A DNA stretch of 64,000 nucleotides, taken from contig NZ_CP039692.1 in the NCBI RefSeq assembly GCF_005145045.1, positions 550,001 to 614,000 on the forward strand, given 5' to 3'. This DNA is from Agrobacterium larrymoorei. GTDB lineage: Bacteria > Pseudomonadota > Alphaproteobacteria > Rhizobiales > Rhizobiaceae. The notes beneath the pieces were generated by a model. It did no database searches, was not told the DNA's origin, and worked only from the letters and a program-made list of their open reading frames with translations. Shown here piece after piece: positions 30,383-38,425 of this stretch. How positions within the stretch are numbered: position 1 is the first letter of the stretch; every line of letters begins with the position of its first letter. Both the position numbers and the translations under genes were made by a program.

Positions 30383-31050
30383 CGGGCCGTTCTCCTTGGG
30401 AAGATGGCATTGCCGATTTGCGTCAACACGAAGCGCAAAAGCACCGCAAGAACCAGATAGATTACGGTCGAGACCATATAGGCCTCAAAGGCGCGGAAGG
30501 TGCGGGACTGGATGTAGTTGGCGGCGAAGGTCAGATCTTCGGCTGCAATTTGCGACACCACGGAAGAACCCAGCATCACGATGACGACCTGCGACGACAA
30601 GGCAGGCCAGATGCGCTGAAGCGAGGGCACCAGCACCACGTGACAAAAGGTCTCGAAGCGTGTCATGGCAAGACTGGCTCCCGCCTCGAACTGTCCTTTG
30701 GGCGTTGCCTGAATTCCGGCGCGAATGATCTCGCAGCTATAGGCACCGAGATTGATGATCATCGCCAGATTGGCCGCGGTCAGCTCCGACATTTGCAGCC
30801 CAAGCGAGGGCAGTCCGAAAAAGATGAAAAAAAGCTGGATCAGAAACGGCGTGTTGCGGATCATCTCGACATAGGTCGCCACAATCGGCTTCAGCCATTT
30901 TGGCCCCAGCGCACGCACCCATGCGCAGGCAATGCCCAGCGCAATGCCAAGCACGCCACCAATGGCGATGAGCTGGACCGTGATCGCCACGCCTTTGGCG
31001 ATCTGGGGATAATATTCGGCAAGCCAACCGAATTCGAAAGTATAGTTCAA
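30379..31050 (-). CDS. Polar amino acid ABC transporter permease (HisQ/GlnP type)
   Basis: Permease of 223 residues with the loop EIIRAGIQATPKGQFEAGASLAMTRFETFCHVVLVPSLQRIWPAL. It starts with TTG at 31050: no ATG or GTG is available near the N terminus, and AGGAG lies 9 bases upstream. The weak start may set permease output lower than that of the binding protein. It lies 72 bases after the binding protein gene. Confidence 0.88.
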   Translation of the reverse strand: MNYTFEFGWLAEYYPQIAKGVAITVQLIAIGGVLGIALGIACAWVRALGPKWLKPIVATYVEMIRNTPFLIQLFFIFFGLPSLGLQMSELTAANLAMIINLGAYSCEIIRAGIQATPKGQFEAGASLAMTRFETFCHVVLVPSLQRIWPALSSQVVIVMLGSSVVSQIAAEDLTFAANYIQSRTFRAFEAYMVSTVIYLVLAVLLRFVLTQIGNAIFPRRTAR

Positions 31051-31122
31051 GGCTGGTCACTCCTGAGGAGGGGTTGCGCCCCGCTCATTACGCGGGACGC
31101 TCGCGCATCATGATGCGCAGTC

Positions 31123-31908
31123 TCAAAGGTCCTTCGGAAGATCGGTCTTCAGCCACTTGGTGGCGATGGCGTTCAGCGAACCATCCGCCTTCGCGGCGGC
31201 GATGATGCCATTCACCTTTTCCAGCAGGGCTGGCTCATCTTTGTTGAGACCGATGTAGCAGGGTGAGTTCTTGATGAGGAACTTCATTTCCGGGCGCTTC
31301 GGCGGATTACGCTCGAGAATGGCGGCGGCAACGACGTTGCCCGTGGCGACCGCCTGAACCTGACCGGAAAGGAAAGCGGAGATCGTTCCGTTATTGTCCT
31401 CATACCGCTTGATGGTGGCATCGCTAGGGGCGATCTTCGTCAACTCCAGATCTTCCACAGCACCGCGCGTGACACCCACAGTCTTGCCGGAAAGATCCTC
31501 AACCTTGGCGACTGCCAGATCGGCAGGAGCGAAGACGCCGTTGAAGAAAGGCGCATAAGCGGTGGTGAAATCGATGACCTTTTCACGATCCGGGTTCTTG
31601 CCGAGGCTGGAAATCACCAGATCGACCTTGTGCGTTTGCAGATACGGGACGCGGTTGGCGCTCGTCACCGGCACCAGCTCCACCTTTACGCCCATCTTCT
31701 CGCCGATCAGTTTGGCGACGTCGATGTCGTAACCCTGTGGCGTCATGTCGGCGCTGACGCTACCAAAGGGCGGGAAATCCTGCGGCACGGCAACGCGCAG
31801 CGTGCCGCGGCTGGCAATATCCGAAAGCGCATCGGCAAATGATGGCGCAGAAAGGCCGATGCTGGCTGAGAGCGTGGCAATGGCGAGAAACAAACGTCTG
31901 TTCAACAT
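31123..31908 (-). CDS. Periplasmic polar amino acid-binding protein (SBP family 3)
   Basis: Solute-binding protein of 261 residues. Signal peptide MLNRRLFLAIATLSASIGLSAPSFA, mature start DALSDIASRGTLRVAVPQDFPPFGSVSADMTPQGYDIDVAKLIGEKMGVK, the classic family 3 opening. Asp in GYDIDVA and the Arg in DREKVIDFT match ligand-contact positions of amino-acid-binding members. AAGGA precedes the ATG. It directly follows the GntR gene (12 bases), so regulator and transporter share a transcript. Confidence 0.9.
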   Translation of the reverse strand: MLNRRLFLAIATLSASIGLSAPSFADALSDIASRGTLRVAVPQDFPPFGSVSADMTPQGYDIDVAKLIGEKMGVKVELVPVTSANRVPYLQTHKVDLVISSLGKNPDREKVIDFTTAYAPFFNGVFAPADLAVAKVEDLSGKTVGVTRGAVEDLELTKIAPSDATIKRYEDNNGTISAFLSGQVQAVATGNVVAAAILERNPPKRPEMKFLIKNSPCYIGLNKDEPALLEKVNGIIAAAKADGSLNAIATKWLKTDLPKDL

Positions 31909-31920
31909 GTCATTTTCCTT

Positions 31921-32622
31921 TTAGGTGACAGGAGCTGCGGGGAGAGAAAGGGAGCTGCGCAGGTCTGCGAGCGGATCGAGCCTGCGCGAGAGATCGAGGC
32001 CGGTTTCAACCTCATCGAGATGCTGGATGGCGTATTCGGCAGCACCGGAAAAATCGCCTTCGCACATCGCCTCATAAATGCGGCAATGGCCCTCATGCGA
32101 TTGCGCCGCATGGAAATCCGATTGGTAGAGCATGGAAATCAGGACCGTGCGTGCCGTAAGGTCACGTAGCATCTCAACGATGATGTCGTTTCCGGCAATT
32201 TCCGCGATACGAATATGGAAATCGCCCATCAGCACCGTCAGGCGCTGCCGATTGCCCTCTGCCATCGCGCTTTTCTCCTGCGCGAGATGACCGTCAAGTA
32301 TCCGGCGCCCCTCGGCGCTCAGCACAGTCATGTTTCGCAGAAGTCCGAATTCAATGACACGCCGTGCCGAATAGACCTTCATCGCATCTTCGGCGGAAGG
32401 GTGGATCACATACCAGCCGCGCCTAGGCTTGACGGTGACGATGCCCCGGCTTTGCAGCCGCATCATCGCTTCGCGGATCAGCGTGCGCGATACACCGAAA
32501 AGCGACGCAAGTTCGCTTTCTCCCAGTCGCGCGCCCGGCTTTATCCGCGCGGATAAAATCCCCGAGATAACCGAAGCTTCGATAGAATGATGAGTGGTGT
32601 CTTGTCCCGTGCTGTCTTGCAT
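31921..32622 (-). CDS. FCD-type GntR (FadR-family) regulator of the ABC operon
   Basis: Regulator of 233 residues. N-terminal winged helix: ISGILSARIKPGARLGESELASLFGVSRTLIREAMMRLQSRGIVTVKPRRGWYV. The C-terminal FCD ligand domain has the metal-binding set D..H...H...H, seen in GDFHIRIAEIAGN, and helices to SHEGHCRIYEAM. First gene of an operon with a family 3 binding protein and two permeases plus ATPase. A palindrome CTTG-CATA-CAAG at 32617-32628 overlaps the start codon and may be its own operator. Confidence 0.85.
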   Translation of the reverse strand: MQDSTGQDTTHHSIEASVISGILSARIKPGARLGESELASLFGVSRTLIREAMMRLQSRGIVTVKPRRGWYVIHPSAEDAMKVYSARRVIEFGLLRNMTVLSAEGRRILDGHLAQEKSAMAEGNRQRLTVLMGDFHIRIAEIAGNDIIVEMLRDLTARTVLISMLYQSDFHAAQSHEGHCRIYEAMCEGDFSGAAEYAIQHLDEVETGLDLSRRLDPLADLRSSLSLPAAPVT

Positions 32623-32628
32623 ACAAGC
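32617..32628. promoter_or_regulatory. Candidate FCD-GntR autoregulatory operator
   Basis: CTTGCATACAAG is an inverted repeat of CTTG around four bases and resembles TTGTATGCAA-type operators of FadR-family regulators. It covers the ATG of the regulator gene (32620-32622). Family resemblance only; binding is inferred. Confidence 0.35.
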
Positions 32629-32692
32629 AAGAAATGCAACGAGCGTGCCAATTGAAATTTCGTAATGAAAATAGAGTGCCGGCGCCTCTTTC

Positions 32693-32707
32693 GATTAAAA
32701 TTTAATC
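32693..32707. promoter_or_regulatory. AT-rich perfect inverted repeat in the 32623-32873 intergenic region
   Basis: GATTAAA, one A, then TTTAATC: a 15-base perfect dyad. It lies between the divergent GntR gene and the small membrane protein at 32874. It could be a regulator site. The rest of the 251-base gap holds nothing else I recognise. Confidence 0.3.
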
Positions 32708-32873
32708 ATCCATCGAAACAAGCTGCGCGTTGCGCTCCAAAAATGCGCTCTGAAGTTCTCCGGGCCATCTCGGCGTTACGGTAAATTATGTACCACTCAT
32801 CCTTGGGTTACTCCGGCCTTGCCTCGCCAGCATGCAGCACGTAGACAGGCTTCGTAACTTGCAGGAGTAAAAC

Positions 32874-33164
32874 ATGTCTAAAATCAAAAGCTTGGGTGCC
32901 GCAGTCATTGTGGGCGTTGCAGTGGGCGCAGCATTTATGATGCTCGACAAATCTCGCGGCGCGGAATGGGTCGTTTCGCCCCAGCAGATTGAGCAGGCGA
33001 AGGCAGAAGGCAAAGTCGGTTACGAGTCGTCCCCCGGCACCGTAACGGTTCTGCCGATCCGCAGCGAAACAGCCGATGTGCTACCGTTCAAATGGACGAT
33101 GTATGGGCTGGTTGCCGGTGTCGTGACCTTCGTCACGCTGCGCAGGAAAGAAAAGAAGGCCTAA
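32874..33164 (+). CDS. Small membrane protein of unknown function
   Basis: 96 residues with a hydrophobic segment at each end (AAVIVGVAVGAAFMML near residue 8 and MYGLVAGVVTFVTL near 76) and a polar middle of about 50 residues (EWVVSPQQIEQAKAEGKVGYES). The last residues are basic (RRKEKKA), suggesting both ends are cytoplasmic with a periplasmic loop. CAGGAG precedes the ATG at 6-base spacing. The first cuckoo hairpin (33171-33206) can terminate its transcript. No family recognised. Confidence 0.75.
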   Translation: MSKIKSLGAAVIVGVAVGAAFMMLDKSRGAEWVVSPQQIEQAKAEGKVGYESSPGTVTVLPIRSETADVLPFKWTMYGLVAGVVTFVTLRRKEKKA

Positions 33165-33170
33165 AAACGA

Positions 33171-33325
33171 AAAAGCCTGCCGCGGGAGGAGGTGCGGCAG
33201 GCTTTTCGAAAAGAACCGAACAGCAGCTGGGAGGAGGAGTGCTGCTGTTCCACCAAATGCCCTTTGGGAGGAGGATAAGGACATTTGAAACTCGAAGCTC
33301 TGCGGGAGGAGGTGCATCGCTTCGA
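33171..33325 (-). ncRNA. Tandem array of four CCUCCUCCC-loop hairpins (cuckoo/CcsR-type sRNAs)
   Basis: On the minus strand, downstream of a DUF1127 gene, four consecutive stem-loops each display CCTCCTCCC in the loop. Plus-strand motif copies are at 33184-33192, 33229-33237, 33266-33274 and 33304-33312. Stems: 33171-33183 with 33194-33206 (13 bp, then a T tract, acting as terminator), 33219-33227 with 33241-33249 (9 bp), 33255-33264 with 33277-33286 (10 positions, one mismatch), and 33292-33298 with 33319-33325 plus an inner 3 bp. This is the arrangement of the Rhodobacter CcsR and rhizobial cuckoo RNAs, processed from the 3' region of a DUF1127 mRNA and stress-induced. The exposed motif can pair with Shine-Dalgarno-like G-rich sequence. 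Confidence 0.88.
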
Positions 33326-33407
33326 TGGTTAGAAGTTAACTTGGTTTACTCGCACAATAAATACGCTTTATCGCAGGAGAGGCATGCAAATTCGCATACC
33401 TTGGAAA

Positions 33408-33557
33408 TTAGAGGCCAGCGACCGATGCGCGGGCAACGCTGCGGATATCGGCGCGGTTGATGCCGAGGTCCTGCAATTCGCGTGTGCTCATGCGGCCGAG
33501 TTCGTTGACGGTCTGACGATACTTGCGCCAGTTGTTCAAAGAGCGTGCTACGTTCAT
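33408..33557 (-). CDS. DUF1127 small arginine-rich protein (CcaF1-like)
   Basis: 49-residue protein, MNVARSLNNWRKYRQTVNELGRMSTRELQDLGINRADIRSVARASVAGL in outline: a typical DUF1127 protein with the conserved ELGRMSxRELxDLGI core. The ATG at 33557 is preceded by AGGGG. In Rhodobacter the DUF1127 protein CcaF1 is encoded upstream of the CcsR RNAs and affects their processing; the same coupling is inferred here because four CCUCCUCCC hairpins follow on the same strand about 80 bases downstream. A TTGGAAC near 33610 (minus strand) could be part of a heat-shock sigma promoter, but I cannot support a -10. Confidence 0.85.
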   Translation of the reverse strand: MNVARSLNNWRKYRQTVNELGRMSTRELQDLGINRADIRSVARASVAGL

Positions 33558-33679
33558 GATGATCCCCTTTCGTGAGGTCCTTGACGCCAGCAACCAGTTC
33601 TTAGTTCCAACGTCGTTTCGATGATTGGAATATAGTCTTTCCGGGACTTTACGATAAGTCACAGCTTATCAAGTCCGCC

Positions 33680-34236
33680 ATGCGGCAGATGCATGGGTCT
33701 GGACAAATGCTGCGCATTTCTGCCAAGAAGAGCCTTAAGACCTTCAAACTGAGCGATATATTGAACACTCCATCCCTTCAGCTTTATGTCGACGGCTCCT
33801 TCGATCCTGCCCTTAAACGCGGGGATGGGGATTGGTGGTCCTGAGGGACAATGTAGAAATCGCATCTCTTTCAGGTGGCGCAAACATATTCGATAACAGC
33901 GCCATGGAACTGGAAGCCCTTCTTGCGGGCATGTTCTGGCTAGAGCAAAACGCTCCGACCGAGGCTGCAATCATCTGGTCCGACGCGGTTTATGCGGTGA
34001 GGGGCTGCAACGAATGGCGACATATGTGGAAATCCAACGGCTGGAAGCGCCGCACTGCAAATGGTCAAGGCCGCAGCCGCGCTATTCCAAACGCTGAGCT
34101 ATGGAAGAAAATCGACCTCCATCTCACGCAAAACCCGCTGACGATCGTATCATGGTGCAAGGGCCATGCTGGGCATGGCTGGAACGAGAAGGCGGACGCG
34201 TTGGCGCAACAGGGCAGGCTTTCACTGCGTACCTGA
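33680..34236 (+). pseudogene. RNase H-family protein interrupted by a 1-nt frameshift
   Basis: Two frames together give a complete RNase H domain. From the ATG at 33680 (or 33689) the first frame reads to LQLYVDGSFDPALKRG and then hits TGA near 33840. The second frame carries on as GGWGLVVLRDNVEIASLSGG through NSAMELEALLAG, IWSDAVYAVRG and SWCKGHAGHGWNEKADALAQQG to 34236. All four acidic catalytic positions (YVDGS, MELEA, WSDA, EKADA) survive. Adding one G to the GGGG run at 33821-33824 would restore the expected RGGWG. It is therefore a recent inactivation, a sequencing error, or less likely a programmed shift. Confidence 0.75.
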
Positions 34237-34328
34237 CGTGCAATTTCGCAACAGAGTGGTTCTAAACGCCCAATCAACGGTTGATCATTGCATATCGCGT
34301 TCCGTAGACCTTGAGCTTTCCAAAAACA

Positions 34329-34343
34329 TGATGCTATTAGTCA
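34329..34343. promoter_or_regulatory. RirA-type iron-responsive operator upstream of fecI
   Basis: TGA-TGCTATTAG-TCA is an exact TGA-N9-TCA box, with flanks extending the dyad to ACATGA...TCATGT (34326-34346). It ends 68 bases before the ATG of the FecI-like sigma factor gene. In rhizobia this is the site through which RirA represses iron-uptake genes in iron-replete cells. The remainder of the gap 34237-34411 is gene-free. Confidence 0.7.
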
Positions 34344-34411
34344 TGTTATTAACGTGACCCTGGGCCCGCGTGCCGAAGGTTACGACAGAGCGATTTAGAC
34401 CAGGTCGATTG

Positions 34412-34918
34412 ATGAGTAGAGCCTTATTACAGCTTCTCGATACGCAGGAAGAAAGCCGCTTGATGCGCTTCTTCAGGCGTCAGCTACGAGATCGCGAAGA
34501 TGCGGCAGATGCATTGCAGGAAACGGCATTGCGCGCCTTGCAGGTATCTCCTTTCACCGCAATCGAAAACCCCCAGGCTTACCTTTTCCAGATCGCAAAA
34601 TCCGTCGCTCGCCTGTCCATTATCCGGCAATCGCGCGAGAGGCCCCTTCTTGTGCCGCTTGAAGATGGGCTGGGCGTCGCCTGCGACGGCCCCTCACAGG
34701 AGCAGATCGTTGCCGGTCGCCAGCAACTCGCGGCAATGGCGCGTGAAATCGAAGCCCTGCCGAAGCGATGCCAGCAGGTTTTTGTCCTAAGCCGTCTGCA
34801 TGGGTTACCGAATGGCGAGATCGCGGTGAAGCTTGGCATATCCCGCAACATGGTGGAAAAGCACATTATCAAGGCACTGCTTCACTGCCGCGCAGCGCGT
34901 GCGAAAATAAATTCCTGA
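34412..34918 (+). CDS. fecI: FecI-like ECF sigma factor
   Basis: Extracytoplasmic-function sigma factor of 168 residues, expected to direct transcription of the adjacent receptor gene. Region 2 is visible as LMRFFRRQLRDREDAADALQETALRAL with PQAYLFQIAKSVARL, and region 4 as EALPKRCQQVFVLSRLHGLPNGEIAVKLGISRNMVEKHIIKALLHCRA. The ATG at 34412 is chosen over a GTG at 34370. FecR and a TonB receptor with a signalling domain follow, giving the standard cell-surface signalling order. The iron box upstream suggests repression in iron-rich cells. Confidence 0.87.
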   Translation: MSRALLQLLDTQEESRLMRFFRRQLRDREDAADALQETALRALQVSPFTAIENPQAYLFQIAKSVARLSIIRQSRERPLLVPLEDGLGVACDGPSQEQIVAGRQQLAAMAREIEALPKRCQQVFVLSRLHGLPNGEIAVKLGISRNMVEKHIIKALLHCRAARAKINS

Positions 34919-34998
34919 TACGACGTCAGGCGCTCGTTTCTTTTGCACTCATTATATATGGATGCAACTGAACAGAAGACGAAGACGGCGCCCTGCCC

Positions 34999-35949
34999 AT
35001 GCACGAACCTGCGAACGACCTGAATGACGACGGCCTCGCCGAAGAGGCTGCGCTTTGGGTTGCACGAATGCAGTCCGCTGACGCCACGCAGGCAGACCAG
35101 CGCGACTTCGAGGATTGGCTGAACGCTAGCGCCGCGCACGGCCAAGCCTATGAGGAGATGCAAAGTCTCTGGGGTTCAATGCGTGGCATCGATCTTGAAC
35201 TCCCAAAGCAACGCAAGCGCATTTCCGGCAAGGCAGCGACTGCAACACTCGCTTTACTCTGTCTCATCGGCCTATCATTGTTTTTCGCACGACAGAGCGG
35301 CGTTGTCGAACGCCTTCAGGCAGACTACTATACCTCCGTCGGCGAAACCAAAGTCGTGACACTGGATGACGGAACACAGATCAGCCTCAACACGGACTCG
35401 GCTGTTCAGACCCGTTACACGCCCAGTGAACGAAGGGTCGTTCTGCTGCGCGGCGAGGCCTTCTTCGATGTCGCAAAGAACCCCCAGCGGCCATTCATCG
35501 TCGAGAGCGGAACGCTCACCGCTCAGGCGCTCGGCACGCATTATGCCGTTCGCTCGGCAAGCAACCTGCTTGCGCAGGAAGAGCAGGTTGAAGAAGGTGA
35601 AGTGCGGGTTGACGCTGCAGGCGAAACGACGAGGCTCGTTGCTGGAGATGCGGTGACGCTGGATGATGGCGGCAAATTTATCCGCACAAAACAAGATGTG
35701 GCCAACAATACGGCCTGGCGGGACGGAAAGCTTGTCTTTTCCGGCCAGTCGCTGGGAGAAGTCCTCAAGGTTCTGGAGCGATACCGTCACGGACGTATCG
35801 TCGTTCTTGATGATCGAGCGGCAAAGTTAAGCGTTTCCGGCATTTTCGATCTCAGGCAGACCGATCAGGCGCTTCATATTCTCGAGACCAATCTTCCGGT
35901 CACCGTCACCCACATGTCGAGCCTGATGGTTTTCGTTCGGTCCCGATAA
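34999..35949 (+). CDS. fecR: FecR-like anti-sigma/sigma regulator
   Basis: Single-pass inner-membrane regulator of 316 residues. The cytoplasmic N terminus has the FecR_N pattern EEAALWVARMQSADATQADQRDFEDWLNASAAHGQAYEEMQSLW. A membrane segment ATATLALLCLIGLSLFFA lies near residues 82-99. The periplasmic FecR domain follows (VGETKVVTLDDGTQISLNTDSAVQTRYTPSERRVVLLRGEAFFDVAK), ending in an STN-like C-terminal part. It should relay receptor occupancy to FecI. It begins 80 bases after fecI. Confidence 0.9.
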   Translation: MHEPANDLNDDGLAEEAALWVARMQSADATQADQRDFEDWLNASAAHGQAYEEMQSLWGSMRGIDLELPKQRKRISGKAATATLALLCLIGLSLFFARQSGVVERLQADYYTSVGETKVVTLDDGTQISLNTDSAVQTRYTPSERRVVLLRGEAFFDVAKNPQRPFIVESGTLTAQALGTHYAVRSASNLLAQEEQVEEGEVRVDAAGETTRLVAGDAVTLDDGGKFIRTKQDVANNTAWRDGKLVFSGQSLGEVLKVLERYRHGRIVVLDDRAAKLSVSGIFDLRQTDQALHILETNLPVTVTHMSSLMVFVRSR

Positions 35950-36058
35950 TTTTTTTCTCAAACCACGTCAGGATGCCGGGGTGTCCCTCACTCTAGGTAA
36001 AGCAGACGCGCTGCGTATTGGGCAGCGTCTTGCTGATCAGGCGTGGAAAGGGAATGAA

Positions 36059-38425
36059 ATGGCATTTGGGAAGCGGGCGGGAAGAAGAACATGGCTGACG
36101 ACGACAGCCATCTTGAGCATGACCTTGGCAACCGCAGCAGGAACGCAGACCGTGCTGGCGCAAGGTGCAGCGGTCTCTTCTTCAACGGTTAATCTGTCGA
36201 TACCCGCTGGCCCTCTGGAAAGTGCGCTTCTGACGCTCGGTCGTCAGGCGAACCTCAAAATGCTCTACCCATCCTCCATCACGACTGGCAAAACGACCGC
36301 GGGCGTTCGCGGCACAGTCGGCGTGTCCTCCGCCGTCACCCAGCTCCTCGCGGGTTCAGGCCTGAGCTTCACCATAAGCGGCAACAACACGGTCCGCATA
36401 TTCGACCCCAACGCAAACGGCTCCCAGGCGGCTGCCGCGAGCGATGGCTCGACCGTGCTGGAAACGATCGTCGTTCAGGGAAGCGGCTCCGACGGCGTAC
36501 CGGGCGTGGTGCAGACGGACGGCTATGTTGCCAAATCCGGACGCACGGCAACGAAGACCGACACGCCGGTAGCCGAGACTGCCCAGTCCGTTTCGGTGGT
36601 CAGCCGTAAACAGCTGGATGACCGGCAGCCACAGAATTTGAAGGAGGCGATTGATTACACGCCAAGCGTTCGTACTGGTGAATTCGGTACCGAGCCGCGT
36701 TTCGACGTGTTCAAACTGCGAGGCATCGAGCTGAGTTACACCGGCGTATTCCGTGACGGTCTGCGTCAGATCAGCAGCCCTAATGGTCTGTTTCGACTGG
36801 AGCCTTACGGCATCGAGGCTCTGACAATTCTAAGAGGCCCAGCAGCATCGATCTACGGTGCGAGCAGTGCAGGCGGAATAGTCGATATCATTTCGAAGCG
36901 CCCTACAGAAGAACAGATTCGCGAGGTGGAGCTGCAATATGGTTCTTACGGGAGAACCCAAGCCGCGTTCGATCTATCCGGTCCTGTGACAGAAGACGGG
37001 TCGGTTCTTTACCGCCTCACGGGCATTGGCAGAGACGCAAGAAATGAGATTGCCGCGATCAAGGACGACCGCGTCATGATCGCCCCCGCAGTCACATGGA
37101 AACCAGACGAGGGCACCAAATTCACCGTACTCGGTGAATACATGGACTCAACGACGGGCGGCACCTGGGGTTACGTCCAGAAGCCGGGCGGCGGTGCCAC
37201 CGGAACTTATGTTGGGGATGCAGATTTCAACGACTTCAAGCAAAAACAATGGCGAATTGGTTATGAGCTTGAACACGAGCTTACCGATAATCTGACATTG
37301 CACCACAAGCTGCGTTACTCAAAGCTGTGGACCCATGAGGAATGGGTTGCCGATCCCTATCTCGGCATAGTTTACGAAGACAATAAGGGGCTTTCTTCAG
37401 ATACCTATCTGGAAGGTGACTTCCAAACTGGCACTGCTCAGCACAAACTTATTGCTGGTGTAGATTACAGTTTCATGGAGTACGAAACCCGAGAGGGATA
37501 TGGCTCGACGCCGTTTACTCAAATTCCAGACGTGACTTCGATTAAAAGCCAGAAGCAAAACTCCGTCGGTGTCTACATTCAAGACCAAATCGAAATGGAT
37601 GCCTGGCGTATTGGTCTAGGCCTTCGCCACGACTGGCATGACAGCAAGTACGATGTGAATGGAGATGCTGGCTCAAGACGTGACAGCGTTACGACTGGTC
37701 GCGCGTCAGTTGGTTATGTGACCCCGTGGAACATCATGCCGTACATAAGTTACGGAACATCATATGTAGCTAATACCGGCGTTATTATAGACGGCACCAC
37801 ACGGCAAGCGGATCCTACCCGCGGCAAACAATATGAGATAGGTATAAAGTACGATCTTCCTGATCAAAACATGCTCCTCTCTGCCGCGTATTTCGATATC
37901 GAGCAGAAGAACGCGTCTTTATATGACACGACCGCCGCCCCCGCTGTTTTGCGTCAGCTCGATTTACATACGCGCGGTATCGAACTTGAGGCGACAGCAT
38001 CGCTACAAAACGGACTCAGCCTGGTAGCAGGGTACTCCTACAACGACGTAGAAATCACCAAGCAAAGTCCCACTACACTTGGAAATCAGTTGGGCTCGAC
38101 GCCGTATCACATGTTCTCGCTATGGGCTGATTATGAGATACAAAGCGGACCGCTAGAAGGTCTCGGGCTTGGTGCTGGCATAAGGTATGTTGGCTCAAGC
38201 TTCGGCGATGATGCTCACACGCCCGTATACGACAATAAGGCGCGTACCTTCGTGGATGCCAGCCTGCGCTACGACCTTGGTAAGTTAAACGCCGCAATGG
38301 AAGGTGTAAAACTACAAGTCAACGCCACCAATCTGCTGGATGAAGTCAATCAAGTCTGCTCGAAAGGCTATTGCCTTTACGACGAAGGCCGCAAGGTCGT
38401 TGCCAGCGTCAAGTATCGGTTCTGA
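36059..38425 (+). CDS. TonB-dependent siderophore receptor with N-terminal signalling (STN) domain
   Basis: Outer-membrane transducer of 788 residues. Signal peptide to about residue 35 (VLAQ), STN domain (VNLSIPAGPLESALLTLGRQANLKMLYPSSITTGKTTAGVRGTVGVSSAVTQLLAGSGLSF), TonB box region (STVLETIVVQG), plug domain (ETAQSVSVVSRKQLDD ... RGPAASIYGASSAGGIVDIISKRP) and a 22-strand barrel ending in the aromatic terminal residue (VVASVKYRF). The plug pattern RGxELSYTGVFRDGLRQ is that of FhuA/FoxA/FpvA siderophore receptors. The ATG at 36059 with GGGA upstream is preferred over GTG 35981. Which siderophore is bound is not visible; a hydroxamate is a reasonable guess. Confidence 0.92.
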   Translation: MAFGKRAGRRTWLTTTAILSMTLATAAGTQTVLAQGAAVSSSTVNLSIPAGPLESALLTLGRQANLKMLYPSSITTGKTTAGVRGTVGVSSAVTQLLAGSGLSFTISGNNTVRIFDPNANGSQAAAASDGSTVLETIVVQGSGSDGVPGVVQTDGYVAKSGRTATKTDTPVAETAQSVSVVSRKQLDDRQPQNLKEAIDYTPSVRTGEFGTEPRFDVFKLRGIELSYTGVFRDGLRQISSPNGLFRLEPYGIEALTILRGPAASIYGASSAGGIVDIISKRPTEEQIREVELQYGSYGRTQAAFDLSGPVTEDGSVLYRLTGIGRDARNEIAAIKDDRVMIAPAVTWKPDEGTKFTVLGEYMDSTTGGTWGYVQKPGGGATGTYVGDADFNDFKQKQWRIGYELEHELTDNLTLHHKLRYSKLWTHEEWVADPYLGIVYEDNKGLSSDTYLEGDFQTGTAQHKLIAGVDYSFMEYETREGYGSTPFTQIPDVTSIKSQKQNSVGVYIQDQIEMDAWRIGLGLRHDWHDSKYDVNGDAGSRRDSVTTGRASVGYVTPWNIMPYISYGTSYVANTGVIIDGTTRQADPTRGKQYEIGIKYDLPDQNMLLSAAYFDIEQKNASLYDTTAAPAVLRQLDLHTRGIELEATASLQNGLSLVAGYSYNDVEITKQSPTTLGNQLGSTPYHMFSLWADYEIQSGPLEGLGLGAGIRYVGSSFGDDAHTPVYDNKARTFVDASLRYDLGKLNAAMEGVKLQVNATNLLDEVNQVCSKGYCLYDEGRKVVASVKYRF

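Noticed and set aside
33184-33312. Regularly spaced GGGAGGAGG copies considered as a CRISPR-like array
   Set aside because: The repeat is only nine bases, spacing is 37-45 bases, and each copy sits in the loop of its own stem, which fits cuckoo RNAs rather than CRISPR.
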